From the NCBI RefSeq assembly GCF_024721155.1, contig NZ_JAHVAP010000010.1, forward strand, positions 248,001-312,000: a stretch of 64,000 nucleotides of DNA, written 5' to 3'. Both the position numbers and the translations under genes were made by a program. The notes under the pieces were generated by a model that was given only the letters and a program-made list of their open reading frames with translations, was not told the DNA's origin and did no database searches. The DNA is from Mucilaginibacter phenanthrenivorans. Lineage in GTDB: Bacteria > Bacteroidota > Bacteroidia > Sphingobacteriales > Sphingobacteriaceae. This document shows, in pieces, positions 27,183-34,712 of the stretch (position 1 is the stretch's first letter; every line of letters starts with the position of its first letter).

Positions 27183-28284
27183 TCGGACTACCGTAGCTGA
27201 TGTTTACATGGAAGCGTTTGTCTAAAGCGCCTAACGAATCGGCAACATTTTTTGTCATCACGATGATGCAATCCTTAGTTGATTCGCTATCTGTAAAACG
27301 GCCAACCACCTTTGCAAAGGTTGTACGATTTGTCATTGGGTTAGTAATTTTTATAACGGTACCGATAGGAGCCGTGCGGTGTAATACCAGTTTTTTATTC
27401 GGATCGAGACTTGGGTCATCTATCCAGGTAGCTACACCTTTTTCATTCTTTTCGTAGATGCCAAATTTATTTGCGTTCAAATGGCGTTCAGCTAATGCAC
27501 TGCTATCTTTTGAAATTGCCGTACCTAAGTTTGAATCACGTTTTGCCACAACTTGTTGCACCTGGTTAATTACTGCCTGTTGCGGGGCTGGTTGTTGCGG
27601 CGTTGATGTCGCAGGCCTAACCAACAAAATCTGACCCGGAGAAAGGTTTGTCGACGTTAAATTGTTCAGCTTGGTAATGTTATCTACATTGGTGTTAAAC
27701 CTCTTCGCTATTGAATATAACGTTTCACCTGCTGATACTTTATATTGGGTTGGTGGCGTAGTGTCCTGTGGCGGAGTAGGTGTGGGCTGTTGAACAACTG
27801 GTTGCTGTGCAACCGGCGGTTGCACTGGTGGCTGGGTTGTTGCAGCCTGTTGCTCCTCACGGGGGGCAGGTTCTTCGGTAGCTTCTTTTTTATGATGCTT
27901 TTTCTCTGCGAGGGCTTCTTTTTCCTCACGCGCCAGCCTGGCTTTTTTCTCCTTCTTGGTTTCCTTAGCTGGTTTGTCAGCTATCGCTTCCTTTTCCTTC
28001 GATTTTGATTTTCCTTTTTTGAAGGGCTGATCAGTAGGAACTTCTACTATTTTACCTATGGAAAGGGTTTGCTTTTTACTTCCGTTAAACTTCATTAAAA
28101 CTTCGGCCTTGATGTTGTACCGATGGCCGATGGAATAATAAGTATCGCCGGCTTTAACCTTAAACAGTATCATTTTTTTGCCGTCGTTGTTTTTTACACC
28201 TATCGAATCAATTAATGGATTTGCAAATAATGATGCGGAAAACGTAAACAACGAGAGGGTTAACAAAAGAATCTTAAATTTCAT
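27175..28284 (-). CDS. Secreted LysM protein with RlpA-like DPBB domain
   Basis: 369 residues with a signal peptide (cleavage near 'SLFA|NP'). LysM 1 is at ~41-84 ('FKVKAGDTYYSIGHRYNI'), followed by a Lys/Glu-rich then Pro/Gln-rich linker (~90-175), LysM 2 at ~178-222 ('YKVSAGETLYSIAKRFN') and a C-terminal double-psi beta-barrel (~265-367, 'LHRTAPIGTVIKITNPMTNRT'). LysM binds peptidoglycan; RlpA-like barrels may cleave naked glycan, but the catalytic Asp/His set was not confirmed. Upstream of and overlapping udk. Confidence 0.85.
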   Translation of the reverse strand: MKFKILLLTLSLFTFSASLFANPLIDSIGVKNNDGKKMILFKVKAGDTYYSIGHRYNIKAEVLMKFNGSKKQTLSIGKIVEVPTDQPFKKGKSKSKEKEAIADKPAKETKKEKKARLAREEKEALAEKKHHKKEATEEPAPREEQQAATTQPPVQPPVAQQPVVQQPTPTPPQDTTPPTQYKVSAGETLYSIAKRFNTNVDNITKLNNLTSTNLSPGQILLVRPATSTPQQPAPQQAVINQVQQVVAKRDSNLGTAISKDSSALAERHLNANKFGIYEKNEKGVATWIDDPSLDPNKKLVLHRTAPIGTVIKITNPMTNRTTFAKVVGRFTDSESTKDCIIVMTKNVADSLGALDKRFHVNISYGSPNE

Positions 28285-28305
28285 AATTAACTTTGAGTCA
28301 ATAAT

Positions 28306-29064
28306 TTATAGGGACAAAACTTTTAGTTCGGTCTTGTTTTTTATGTAAATTAAATGGTTTTTATGCAATATAAACGCCTCCGGCTGAATTTTTTGTATAT
28401 CTGAGTTTAATAAATCTTCATAAACTTTATCAGTTCCATCAAACAGATATAGCATTTGCACCAGCAAGCCCGCTTTTAACGCGTGCAAAGATACAATTCT
28501 AAAATTATTGTAATCAAGATAATGCACCCAATTTCCGTAAGGGTGTACGGTAATCAGATCGGCGGGCAAATTCTCGGCACTTAGTTGTTCAGGCACGCTG
28601 ATATTATTTTCGGCATCCTTATAAACATATGGCTCATAGATTCGGGTTGTTGCTCCGGTTTTAATATCAGCCAAAAACAATTTGCGCGGTTGCGAACGGG
28701 TGTCATAAACAATTGGCCCGTTTGCTGTTAAATGATCAAAAGCATAGTTGAAGTTGTTCCATAGGGTTGCGCCGGTAAATGCATCGATAGCCAGCAAGCC
28801 TTTATGCGTTGGCCCGGATTCCGACTGGTAATAGTGAATAAGCAAAACCCCATCATAAGCCGCTTCTATCCCGGTGAGCCACCGTTCGGGGGTAGTATAA
28901 TCCTTGAAATATACTTTGCCGCTTACCAGGTCTATCGACCCAAAACAAACATTTTTCTCTTCATTATTTCTTATTTCAACAAAAAGCGTGTCTGTGATAT
29001 TATCGATTTCCATGCGCCAAATTGTGCCTGCAAAATTTTCGTTTATATGTGGCGATAGTGTCAT
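28306..29064 (-). CDS. DUF4905 family protein
   Basis: 252 residues from the ATG at 29064. 'FAGTIWRMEIDN', 'ICFGSIDLVSGKVYF'-like and 'THKGLLAIDAFTGATLWNN' give repeating short beta strands resembling PQQ/WD-type propeller blades; this matches the Bacteroidota family DUF4905. No signal peptide, so probably cytoplasmic. The longer frame to 29151 would cross the dps promoter and ATG. Divergent from dps by 73 bases. Function unknown. Confidence 0.75.
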   Translation of the reverse strand: MTLSPHINENFAGTIWRMEIDNITDTLFVEIRNNEEKNVCFGSIDLVSGKVYFKDYTTPERWLTGIEAAYDGVLLIHYYQSESGPTHKGLLAIDAFTGATLWNNFNYAFDHLTANGPIVYDTRSQPRKLFLADIKTGATTRIYEPYVYKDAENNISVPEQLSAENLPADLITVHPYGNWVHYLDYNNFRIVSLHALKAGLLVQMLYLFDGTDKVYEDLLNSDIQKIQPEAFILHKNHLIYIKNKTELKVLSL

Positions 29065-29102
29065 ATTAGCTGCAAATATGAAGATAAATAAGCAGGGGTG
29101 CG

Positions 29103-29110
29103 TATTTTTG
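29103..29110 (+). promoter_or_regulatory. -7 promoter box of dps
   Basis: TATTTTTG, exact match, 27 bases upstream of the dps ATG at 29138. Confidence 0.55.
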
Positions 29111-29137
29111 TACACACTTATCAAAAACACAAATACA

Positions 29138-29617
29138 ATGAAAGCAGACAAAATAAGTCTTAAGGAATCGAAGGAAAAACCGGTAGTGGATCATTTAAAT
29201 GAGCTGCTGGCCAATTACCATATTTATTACCAAAAGGTGCGTGGCTGCCACTGGAATGTAAAGGGCAAAAGCTTTTTTACCCTGCATGTAAAATTCGAGG
29301 AGCTTTACACCGAGGCACTTACCAATATCGACGAACTTGCTGAAAGGGTACTGACTTTAGGCAAACCACCATACAGTACTTTCGACGACTATATCAAAAA
29401 GTCGAAAATAAAGGAAATTGATACCATTGGGTTAAAGGATACCACAATGGTTAAGGCTATTATTGACGATATAGCCACTCTAATTAAATTAGAACGTGAG
29501 ATCCTGGAGATAACCGCTGAAGCTGGTGACGACGGTACCAACGATATGATCAACCGTTTTATGCAGTTCAAAGAAAAGAACACCTGGATGCTTCGGTCAT
29601 TTGTTGATGAAGACTAA
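29138..29617 (+). CDS. dps: Dps-family DNA-binding ferritin-like protein
   Basis: 159 residues. 'LNELLANYHIYYQKVRGCHWNVKGKSFFTLHVKFEELY' carries the inter-subunit ferroxidase ligands (His in CHWNV, His-X-X-Phe-Glu region), then 'IDELAERVLTLGKPPYSTFDDY'. Dps dodecamers oxidise and store iron with H2O2 and protect DNA. The ATG at 29138 fits the usual N-terminus; the frame further upstream is the shadow of the divergent gene. Followed by a strong terminator. Confidence 0.93.
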   Translation: MKADKISLKESKEKPVVDHLNELLANYHIYYQKVRGCHWNVKGKSFFTLHVKFEELYTEALTNIDELAERVLTLGKPPYSTFDDYIKKSKIKEIDTIGLKDTTMVKAIIDDIATLIKLEREILEITAEAGDDGTNDMINRFMQFKEKNTWMLRSFVDED

Positions 29618-29622
29618 CGTTA

Positions 29623-29656
29623 GTTGATTAGAGACCGGAGATTAGAGATTAGTTGG
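29623..29656. repeat. Family-D repeat (GATTAGAGA units)
   Basis: TTGATTAGAGACCGGAGATT continuing AGAGATTAGTTGG, six bases after the dps stop. Other copies at 50234, 54285 and 56722. Confidence 0.65.
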
Positions 29657-29678
29657 TTCTATTGACTATGAGAAATAC

Positions 29679-29706
29679 AGCCTTGTTATTTAACAAGGCT
29701 TTTTGC
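29679..29706 (+). terminator. Rho-independent terminator of dps
   Basis: AGCCTTGTT, loop ATTT, AACAAGGCT, then TTTTTG: a 9-base perfect stem with a T-run. Confidence 0.85.
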
Positions 29707-29747
29707 ATTAAAATCCATTAATCCTATAAATCTTATAAATCTTAGTT

Positions 29748-29755
29748 TAAATTTG
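29748..29755 (+). promoter_or_regulatory. -7 promoter box of proS
   Basis: TAAATTTG, exact match, 36 bases upstream of the proS ATG. Confidence 0.5.
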
Positions 29756-29791
29756 ACCTCTTTATAAATTCAAAACTATTACAAAAATTAT

Positions 29792-31264
29792 ATGAGCAAA
29801 GGGGTTGTAAGTAAGGAAGAAGATTATTCGCAATGGTATAACGACCTGGTGATTAAAGCCGACATGGCCGAATATTCGCCGGTTAAAGGTTGCATGATCA
29901 TTAAACCTTACGGTTATTCGATTTGGGAAAAAATGCAGGCAGTGCTTGACGGTATGTTTAAGGAAACCGGTCACGTTAATGCTTATTTCCCCATGATGAT
30001 ACCAAAGTCGTTTTTTTCAAAGGAAGCAAGTCACGTTGAGGGTTTTGCCAAGGAATGCGCTGTTGTTACCCATTACAGGTTGAAAAATGATGGCAACGGT
30101 AATATTGTTGTTGATGAGGACGCAAAGCTGGAAGAAGAACTGATTCTCCGCCCGACATCTGAAACTATTATATGGAATACCTATAGGGGCTGGATCCAGT
30201 CGTACCGCGATTTGCCGATATTGGTTAACCAATGGGCCAATGTGGTTCGCTGGGAAATGCGTACCCGTTTGTTTTTACGTACTACGGAGTTTTTATGGCA
30301 GGAGGGACACACCGCCCATGCAACTGCTGACGAGGCAATTGCCGAAACTGAACAGATGCTTAACGTTTACGCTGATTTTGTTGAAAACTGGTTGGCACTA
30401 CCGGTATACCGCGGAAAGAAAACTGCCAATGAACGCTTTGCAGGTGCCCTGGATACCTATTGCATTGAGGCTTTAATGCAGGACGGAAAGGCTTTGCAAG
30501 CAGGAACATCACACTTTTTAGGCCAGAATTTCGCTAAGGCGTTTGACGTGAAGTTTACCAATAAGGAAAATAAACTTGATTATGTTTGGGCCACATCCTG
30601 GGGGGTATCAACCCGTTTGATTGGTGCGCTGATCATGGCCCATTCAGATGATGCGGGTTTGGTATTACCACCAAAATTGGCGCCTATCCAGGTTGTTGTT
30701 GTGCCGATTTATAAGCACCAGGAGGAACTCGATAATATTTCGGTCTTTGTAAAAGAACTGACTAAAGAATTAAAGGCCAAAGGTATTTCTGTGAAATTTG
30801 ACAACCGCGATACGCATCGCCCGGGAGCAAAGTTTGCTGAATATGAATTAAAGGGTGTTCCATTGCGTGTGGCAATCGGTAGCCGCGATATGCAAAACGG
30901 AACCGTTGAGCTTGCCCGCCGCGATACCAAAACAAAGGAAACAGTTAACCAGGAAGGATTAGGTACCCATATCGAAGCCCTGCTGGAAGAAATCCAAAAG
31001 AATATCTATCAAAAGGCATTCAGCTTCCGTGCAGAGAATACAACCGAAGTTGACACCTATGATGAATTTAAACGCATGCTTGACGAGCAGCCTGGGTTTT
31101 TACTCGCACATTGGGATGGTACACCGGAAACCGAGCAAAGGATAAAGGATGAGACAAAGGCTACTATCCGATGCATTCCTTTGGATAACAAGCAGGAAGA
31201 AGGGAAATGTATTTTGACAGGCAAGCCATCAACGCAGAGGGTAGTATTTGCAAGGGCGTATTAA
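29792..31264 (+). CDS. proS: Prolyl-tRNA synthetase, archaeal/eukaryotic-like short type
   Basis: 490 residues. Class II motifs: 'VKGCMIIKPYGYSIWEKMQ' (motif 1 region), 'VVRWEMRTRLFLRTTEFLWQEGHTAHAT' (motif 2) and 'WGVSTRLIGALIMAHSDDAGLVLPPKLAP' (motif 3), then the HGTP anticodon-binding domain and a C-terminal domain 'KEKNIYQ...' type ending in 'RVVFARAY'. There is no INS editing domain as in the E. coli type. It charges tRNA-Pro in the cytoplasm. Monocistronic between a terminator and a family-B repeat. Confidence 0.95.
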   Translation: MSKGVVSKEEDYSQWYNDLVIKADMAEYSPVKGCMIIKPYGYSIWEKMQAVLDGMFKETGHVNAYFPMMIPKSFFSKEASHVEGFAKECAVVTHYRLKNDGNGNIVVDEDAKLEEELILRPTSETIIWNTYRGWIQSYRDLPILVNQWANVVRWEMRTRLFLRTTEFLWQEGHTAHATADEAIAETEQMLNVYADFVENWLALPVYRGKKTANERFAGALDTYCIEALMQDGKALQAGTSHFLGQNFAKAFDVKFTNKENKLDYVWATSWGVSTRLIGALIMAHSDDAGLVLPPKLAPIQVVVVPIYKHQEELDNISVFVKELTKELKAKGISVKFDNRDTHRPGAKFAEYELKGVPLRVAIGSRDMQNGTVELARRDTKTKETVNQEGLGTHIEALLEEIQKNIYQKAFSFRAENTTEVDTYDEFKRMLDEQPGFLLAHWDGTPETEQRIKDETKATIRCIPLDNKQEEGKCILTGKPSTQRVVFARAY

Positions 31265-31267
31265 TTT

Positions 31268-31386
31268 AAACTTTGTCATTGCGAGCGAGGAACGAGCGCG
31301 GCAACCTCGTCCTTATATATCACGAACTATGCATAGCGCTGGTGCATAGCGACGAGGTTGCTTCGTTCCTCGCAATGACAAAGTTT
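31268..31386. repeat. Family-B palindromic element
   Basis: 119 bases beginning AAACTTTGTCATTGCGAG and ending GCAATGACAAAGTTT; the outer 15 bases are perfectly complementary, the inner GGCAACCTCGTC pairs with GACGAGGTTGC. Starts 4 bases after the proS stop. Same family as 25719-25810. Confidence 0.88.
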
Positions 31387-31443
31387 GAGAGAATTTGCAG
31401 GCATGATCAATATTGAAAGTTGATAAATCACTGCATCTTTCCT

Positions 31444-31474
31444 ACCATGATCTATGAACCATTAACTATGAATC
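31444..31474. repeat. Family-C repeat, single arm
   Basis: TACCATGATCTATGAACCAT then TAACTATGAAT: one arm of the family seen at 26481, 51724 and 52707, located just before the start of the PLP enzyme gene. Confidence 0.6.
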
Positions 31475-31478
31475 ACAC

Positions 31479-32624
31479 ATGAAATTCGCGACTAAGGCCA
31501 TTCACGCAGGACAAGAGCCTGATCCATCAACCGGTGCAGTGATGACACCGATATACCAGACATCAACCTACTGGCAGAAATCGCCGGGGGACAATAAGGG
31601 TTTTGAGTACTCACGTGGGACCAACCCAACCCGCAAGGCATTGGAAAACTGCCTGGCTGCATTGGAAAACGCGCAATTCGGTCTTGCTTTTTCAAGTGGG
31701 ATGGGCGCTACGGACGCGGTAATGAAACTGCTTAAGCCTGGCGATGAGGTTATCACCGGCAATGATCTTTACGGCGGTTCATACCGCATGTTCACCAAGA
31801 TCTTTTCCAACTACGGTATTAAGTTCCATTTCCTGAACCTTTCCAACCCGGAGATCATCAGGGAGTATGCCAATGAAAATACAAAGCTGATCTGGATAGA
31901 GACGCCGACTAATCCTACCATGCAAATTGTTGACATCGCTGCGATTGCCAAGATCAGCAAGGAGAAAAATATCCTGCTTACTGTTGATAATACCTTTGCA
32001 TCGCCTTACCTGCAAAACCCGATAGATCTGGGTGCTGATATTGTAATGCATTCGGTAACCAAATATATTGGTGGCCATAGTGATGTGGTTATGGGCGCGT
32101 TAATGCTGAACGATGAGGAACTATATAAAAGGCTTTGGTTTATCTATAACGCCTGCGGTGCAACACCGGGCCCTATGGATAGTTTTTTAGTGCTGCGCGG
32201 TATTAAAACCCTGCACCTGCGCATGAAGGCGCATTGCGAAAATGGTAGAATTATAGCTGAGTTTTTAAAAACACATCCCAAGGTGGAGAAGATCTACTGG
32301 CCGGGCTTTACCGATCACCCAAATCACGAAGTTGCCAAAAAACAAATGCGCGATTTCGGCGGGATGATCTCAATAGTATTAAAAGGCGCTGATTTGCAGG
32401 AAACCTATCGCGTAGCATCTTCCTTTAAAGTATTTGCGCTGGCTGAATCACTGGGTGGTGTAGAATCGTTGATCAATCACCCGGTAAGCATGACGCATGG
32501 GTCTATCCCGAAGGAAGAGCGTGAGAAAGTTGGCGTGGTTGATAACCTGCTGCGGTTAAGCGTAGGGGTTGAGGATGTTGAGGATTTGCTGGACGATTTG
32601 AAGCAGGCTTTGGGCTCTGTGTAA
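31479..32624 (+). CDS. Cystathionine gamma-synthase/gamma-lyase (Cys/Met PLP enzyme)
   Basis: 381 residues. 'KAIHAGQEPDPSTGAVMTPIYQTSTY' and 'YSRGTNPTRKALE' open the family; 'WIETPTNPTMQIVDI' and the PLP lysine in 'SVTKYIGGHSDVVMG' (~200); 'LAESLGGVESLINHP' near the end. It catalyses gamma-replacement (cysteine + activated homoserine to cystathionine) or gamma-elimination; the two cannot be separated from sequence alone. Monocistronic. Confidence 0.9.
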   Translation: MKFATKAIHAGQEPDPSTGAVMTPIYQTSTYWQKSPGDNKGFEYSRGTNPTRKALENCLAALENAQFGLAFSSGMGATDAVMKLLKPGDEVITGNDLYGGSYRMFTKIFSNYGIKFHFLNLSNPEIIREYANENTKLIWIETPTNPTMQIVDIAAIAKISKEKNILLTVDNTFASPYLQNPIDLGADIVMHSVTKYIGGHSDVVMGALMLNDEELYKRLWFIYNACGATPGPMDSFLVLRGIKTLHLRMKAHCENGRIIAEFLKTHPKVEKIYWPGFTDHPNHEVAKKQMRDFGGMISIVLKGADLQETYRVASSFKVFALAESLGGVESLINHPVSMTHGSIPKEEREKVGVVDNLLRLSVGVEDVEDLLDDLKQALGSV

Positions 32625-32705
32625 CGTTATGGTGAAAATGTTTTGTTGTATTAAACCTATTCGCTTAAGCGGCATCTATGTAAATACAACCAAAACACAA
32701 AACAC

Positions 32706-33044
32706 ATGATCAAGAACATCAAATTATCAGTATTTGTATTATTAGCAATTATTACGTTTACGTCTTGCTCGGCATATAATCTTGCTGTAGACAGGTCTAA
32801 AAGCGTAAACCTGACTTCCATAAAATTAGGGATGAGTAAGGAGGAAGTACAGGCACAATTGAAAAAGAAGCCGGATAATATTGTCGCCACAAAAAACTAC
32901 CCCGAAACCAACACAATGGTACAAGTAGTGCAATACAGTGAATGGAATGGCGATAAAAAACTCGAAAGCTACTGGCTCTATTTTGTAAATGATAAGCTCG
33001 ATAAATGGGAAACAGCTTCCAGGGAACATCAGCCCTGGATATAA
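32706..33044 (+). CDS. Small lipoprotein with SmpA/BamE-like fold
   Basis: 112 residues. 'LLAIITFTSCSAY' is a lipobox. 'LTSIKLGMSKEEVQAQLKKKP' is the helix-hairpin signature of SmpA/OmlA/BamE-like proteins, followed by strands 'MVQVVQYSEW' and 'SYWLYFVNDKLDKWETA'. Probably an outer-membrane-anchored small protein; whether it belongs to the BAM complex is not known. Confidence 0.7.
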   Translation: MIKNIKLSVFVLLAIITFTSCSAYNLAVDRSKSVNLTSIKLGMSKEEVQAQLKKKPDNIVATKNYPETNTMVQVVQYSEWNGDKKLESYWLYFVNDKLDKWETASREHQPWI

Positions 33045-33048
33045 GTGT

Positions 33049-33073
33049 GCCCCCTAAGCCCCCTAAAGGGGGG
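33049..33073. repeat. Family-G palindrome (CCCCCTAAAGGGGG)
   Basis: GCCCCCTAAGCCCCCTAAAG followed by GGGGG, five bases after the lipoprotein stop and 14 bases before the next ATG. First of three copies within 480 bases. Confidence 0.8.
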
Positions 33074-33087
33074 ATGAATAATTCGCT

Positions 33088-33921
33088 ATGTTAGAATTTG
33101 ATCTTCAAAAACTTTCCCTTCAGGGGGCTGGGGAGCTTCAAGCTTTTCTCGACTCGAAAGTACTTCAATACAATCAACCCGATTTTATAAAGAATGATCC
33201 TGTTTCCATACCGCACATGTTTACCAGGCGGCAGGATATCGAGATCATGGGGTTATGGGCGGCTGTGCTTGCCTGGGGGCAAAGGGTAACTATAATCAAC
33301 AAGTGTAAGGAACTCATTACCCTGATGGATGGCGCTCCTTATGATTTCATTATCAATCATCAGGAAGTCGACCTTAAAAAGCTGCTCCACTTTAAGCACC
33401 GCACGTTTAACGATATAGATACTTTGTACTTTATATCCTTCTTTCGGTATCATTATGAAAATAATGAATCGCTGGAATCGGCGTTTTTGCCCAAGCCCCC
33501 CAGCCCCCTGAAGGGGGAGCAAAAGTTAAATGATGAAGAGGCTATCGAGAAATATTTGAATTATTTCAGAAGCTATTTCTTTTCATTACCTGATTTTCCG
33601 AATCGTACCAAAAAACACATTTCGTCACCATCGCAAAAATCAACCTGTAAGCGGTTGAATATGTTTTTGCGCTGGATGGTGCGCAAGGATAATTGCGGTG
33701 TTGATTTTGGGATCTGGAATCATATCAAGCCGTCGGAATTAATAGTTCCGTGTGATTTGCATGTCGACCGTGTAGCCCGCAAGCTTAACCTCATCACCCG
33801 TAAACAAACCGATTGGCAAACTGCGATTGAGCTAACCCAAAGGTTAAGGGAGTTTGACCTAATTGATCCCGTTAAGTATGATTTTGCTTTGTTCGGATTG
33901 GGGATAGATGAGAAGTTTTAA
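33088..33921 (+). CDS. TIGR02757 family protein (DUF2400) with repeat-derived insertions
   Basis: 277 residues. Conserved blocks are 'FLDSKVLQYNQPDFIKNDP', 'HMFTRRQDIEIMGLWAAVLAWGQR', 'FKHRTFNDIDTLYFISFFRYHY', 'RTKKHISSPSQKSTCKRLNMFLRWMVRKDNCGVD' and 'CDLHVDRVARKLNLI'. Family function unknown; the fold resembles helix-hairpin DNA glycosylase-like proteins, which I only infer. Two family-G repeats lie in frame: near residues 10-16 (LSLQGAGE) and residues ~135-145 (PKPPSPLKGE), where relatives have none. The frame stays open through both. Confidence 0.85.
   Translation: MLEFDLQKLSLQGAGELQAFLDSKVLQYNQPDFIKNDPVSIPHMFTRRQDIEIMGLWAAVLAWGQRVTIINKCKELITLMDGAPYDFIINHQEVDLKKLLHFKHRTFNDIDTLYFISFFRYHYENNESLESAFLPKPPSPLKGEQKLNDEEAIEKYLNYFRSYFFSLPDFPNRTKKHISSPSQKSTCKRLNMFLRWMVRKDNCGVDFGIWNHIKPSELIVPCDLHVDRVARKLNLITRKQTDWQTAIELTQRLREFDLIDPVKYDFALFGLGIDEKF
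33116..33134. repeat. Family-G copy inside a coding region
   Basis: CCCTTCAGGGGGCTGGGGA, the reverse complement of the core at 33503-33520. Read in frame as the N-terminal residues SLQGAGE. Confidence 0.75.
33490..33520. repeat. Family-G copy inside a coding region
   Basis: CCCAAGCCCCCCAGCCCCCT continuing GAAGGGGGAGC; in frame it reads PKPPSPLKGE. Opposite orientation to the copy at 33116. Confidence 0.82.
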
Positions 33922-33942
33922 ATTATAAATTTGTTTTTTCAC

Positions 33943-33975
33943 AAGAAAAGCCTGCCGATTGGCAAGCTTTCTTAT
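33943..33975. terminator. Bidirectional terminator hairpin
   Basis: AAGAAAAGCCTGCC, loop GATT, GGCAAGCTTTCTT, with T-rich flanks on both sides. It separates convergent genes ending at 33921 and 34000. Confidence 0.75.
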
Positions 33976-33999
33976 TATTTTGTTGGCGTTAACAGTTGA

Positions 34000-34638
34000 T
34001 CAACCGCCACCTAAAGCTTTCAAATCATCAAGGGTGATCTTTTCAAAGTCGGATGTAATGGTAAATGTGTTGGCAGGTGCCTTGCCTTCTGCAATTCCTG
34101 TAACAGTTACGTTGGCCGACTGACCCTGGCTAAATGAAGTATATTGAATTGGTGTACCACCTACGTTTGCATAATATGAAGCTATTGCACCTGCAGGGAG
34201 GGTTACGTCGTTAGTGATCCAAACATCGAATTTAGCTCCTTTGGCATCGGTAGCTATAACTTTTTTGCAATTGAACCCAGAGATCTGTTTGGTTTCAGTT
34301 GTTGGCGCAAAAGTGAATTTTGGGTCCTGCGACTGCATTTCTTCAATTTCAGCGGGGCTTGCAATAGCGGCTTTCTTAATTGAAGCTACAGGAACGTCGA
34401 CCAAAATAGCCACATATGTGTTTTTGGTGTTTTTTAATATTTTGATTGATGCAGGGCCTTGTGTGAACGCCAATGCAAGCGAATCAGCAGTAAAATAGCC
34501 TTTTGCTTCAACCGGCTGGCCGCGCATATCGGTGGTTAGCGAGATAACCCCCTGCGTGTATGTTTTTTGTGCGCTCGCACTTAGGGTGGCTGCGGTAAGG
34601 GCTATGCCCAGTGCAACGTTAAAAAATTTGATATTCAT
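34000..34638 (-). CDS. Secreted protein, DUF4412-like
   Basis: 212 residues with a clear signal peptide ('LGIALTAATLSASAQ'). The mature part consists of beta strands typical of a lipocalin-like or LolA-like barrel ('TYTQGVISLTTDMRG', 'YVAILVDVP', 'ISGFNCKKVIATDAKGAKFDVWITND'); the 'GFNCKKV...WIT' segment is characteristic of DUF4412/GLPGLI-type proteins. Ends in GGG. Function unknown; periplasmic. Confidence 0.72.
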   Translation of the reverse strand: MNIKFFNVALGIALTAATLSASAQKTYTQGVISLTTDMRGQPVEAKGYFTADSLALAFTQGPASIKILKNTKNTYVAILVDVPVASIKKAAIASPAEIEEMQSQDPKFTFAPTTETKQISGFNCKKVIATDAKGAKFDVWITNDVTLPAGAIASYYANVGGTPIQYTSFSQGQSANVTVTGIAEGKAPANTFTITSDFEKITLDDLKALGGG

Positions 34639-34712
34639 TTTATAGGATTGATTTTTAATACAATTTAGATGTTTATTAACTCTGATGCAAATTTTGTTTT
34701 TCTTTTATTGTT

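Noticed and set aside
28904..29137. 78-residue extension of the Dps frame upstream
   Set aside because: It is antisense to the DUF4905 gene and crosses an exact promoter box; Dps proteins begin near the ATG at 29138.
31268..31386. Family-B element as an insertion-sequence remnant or attachment site
   Set aside because: No transposase fragment, no target-site duplication that I can see, and a second copy has the same self-complementary layout, so a short palindromic repeat is the better description.
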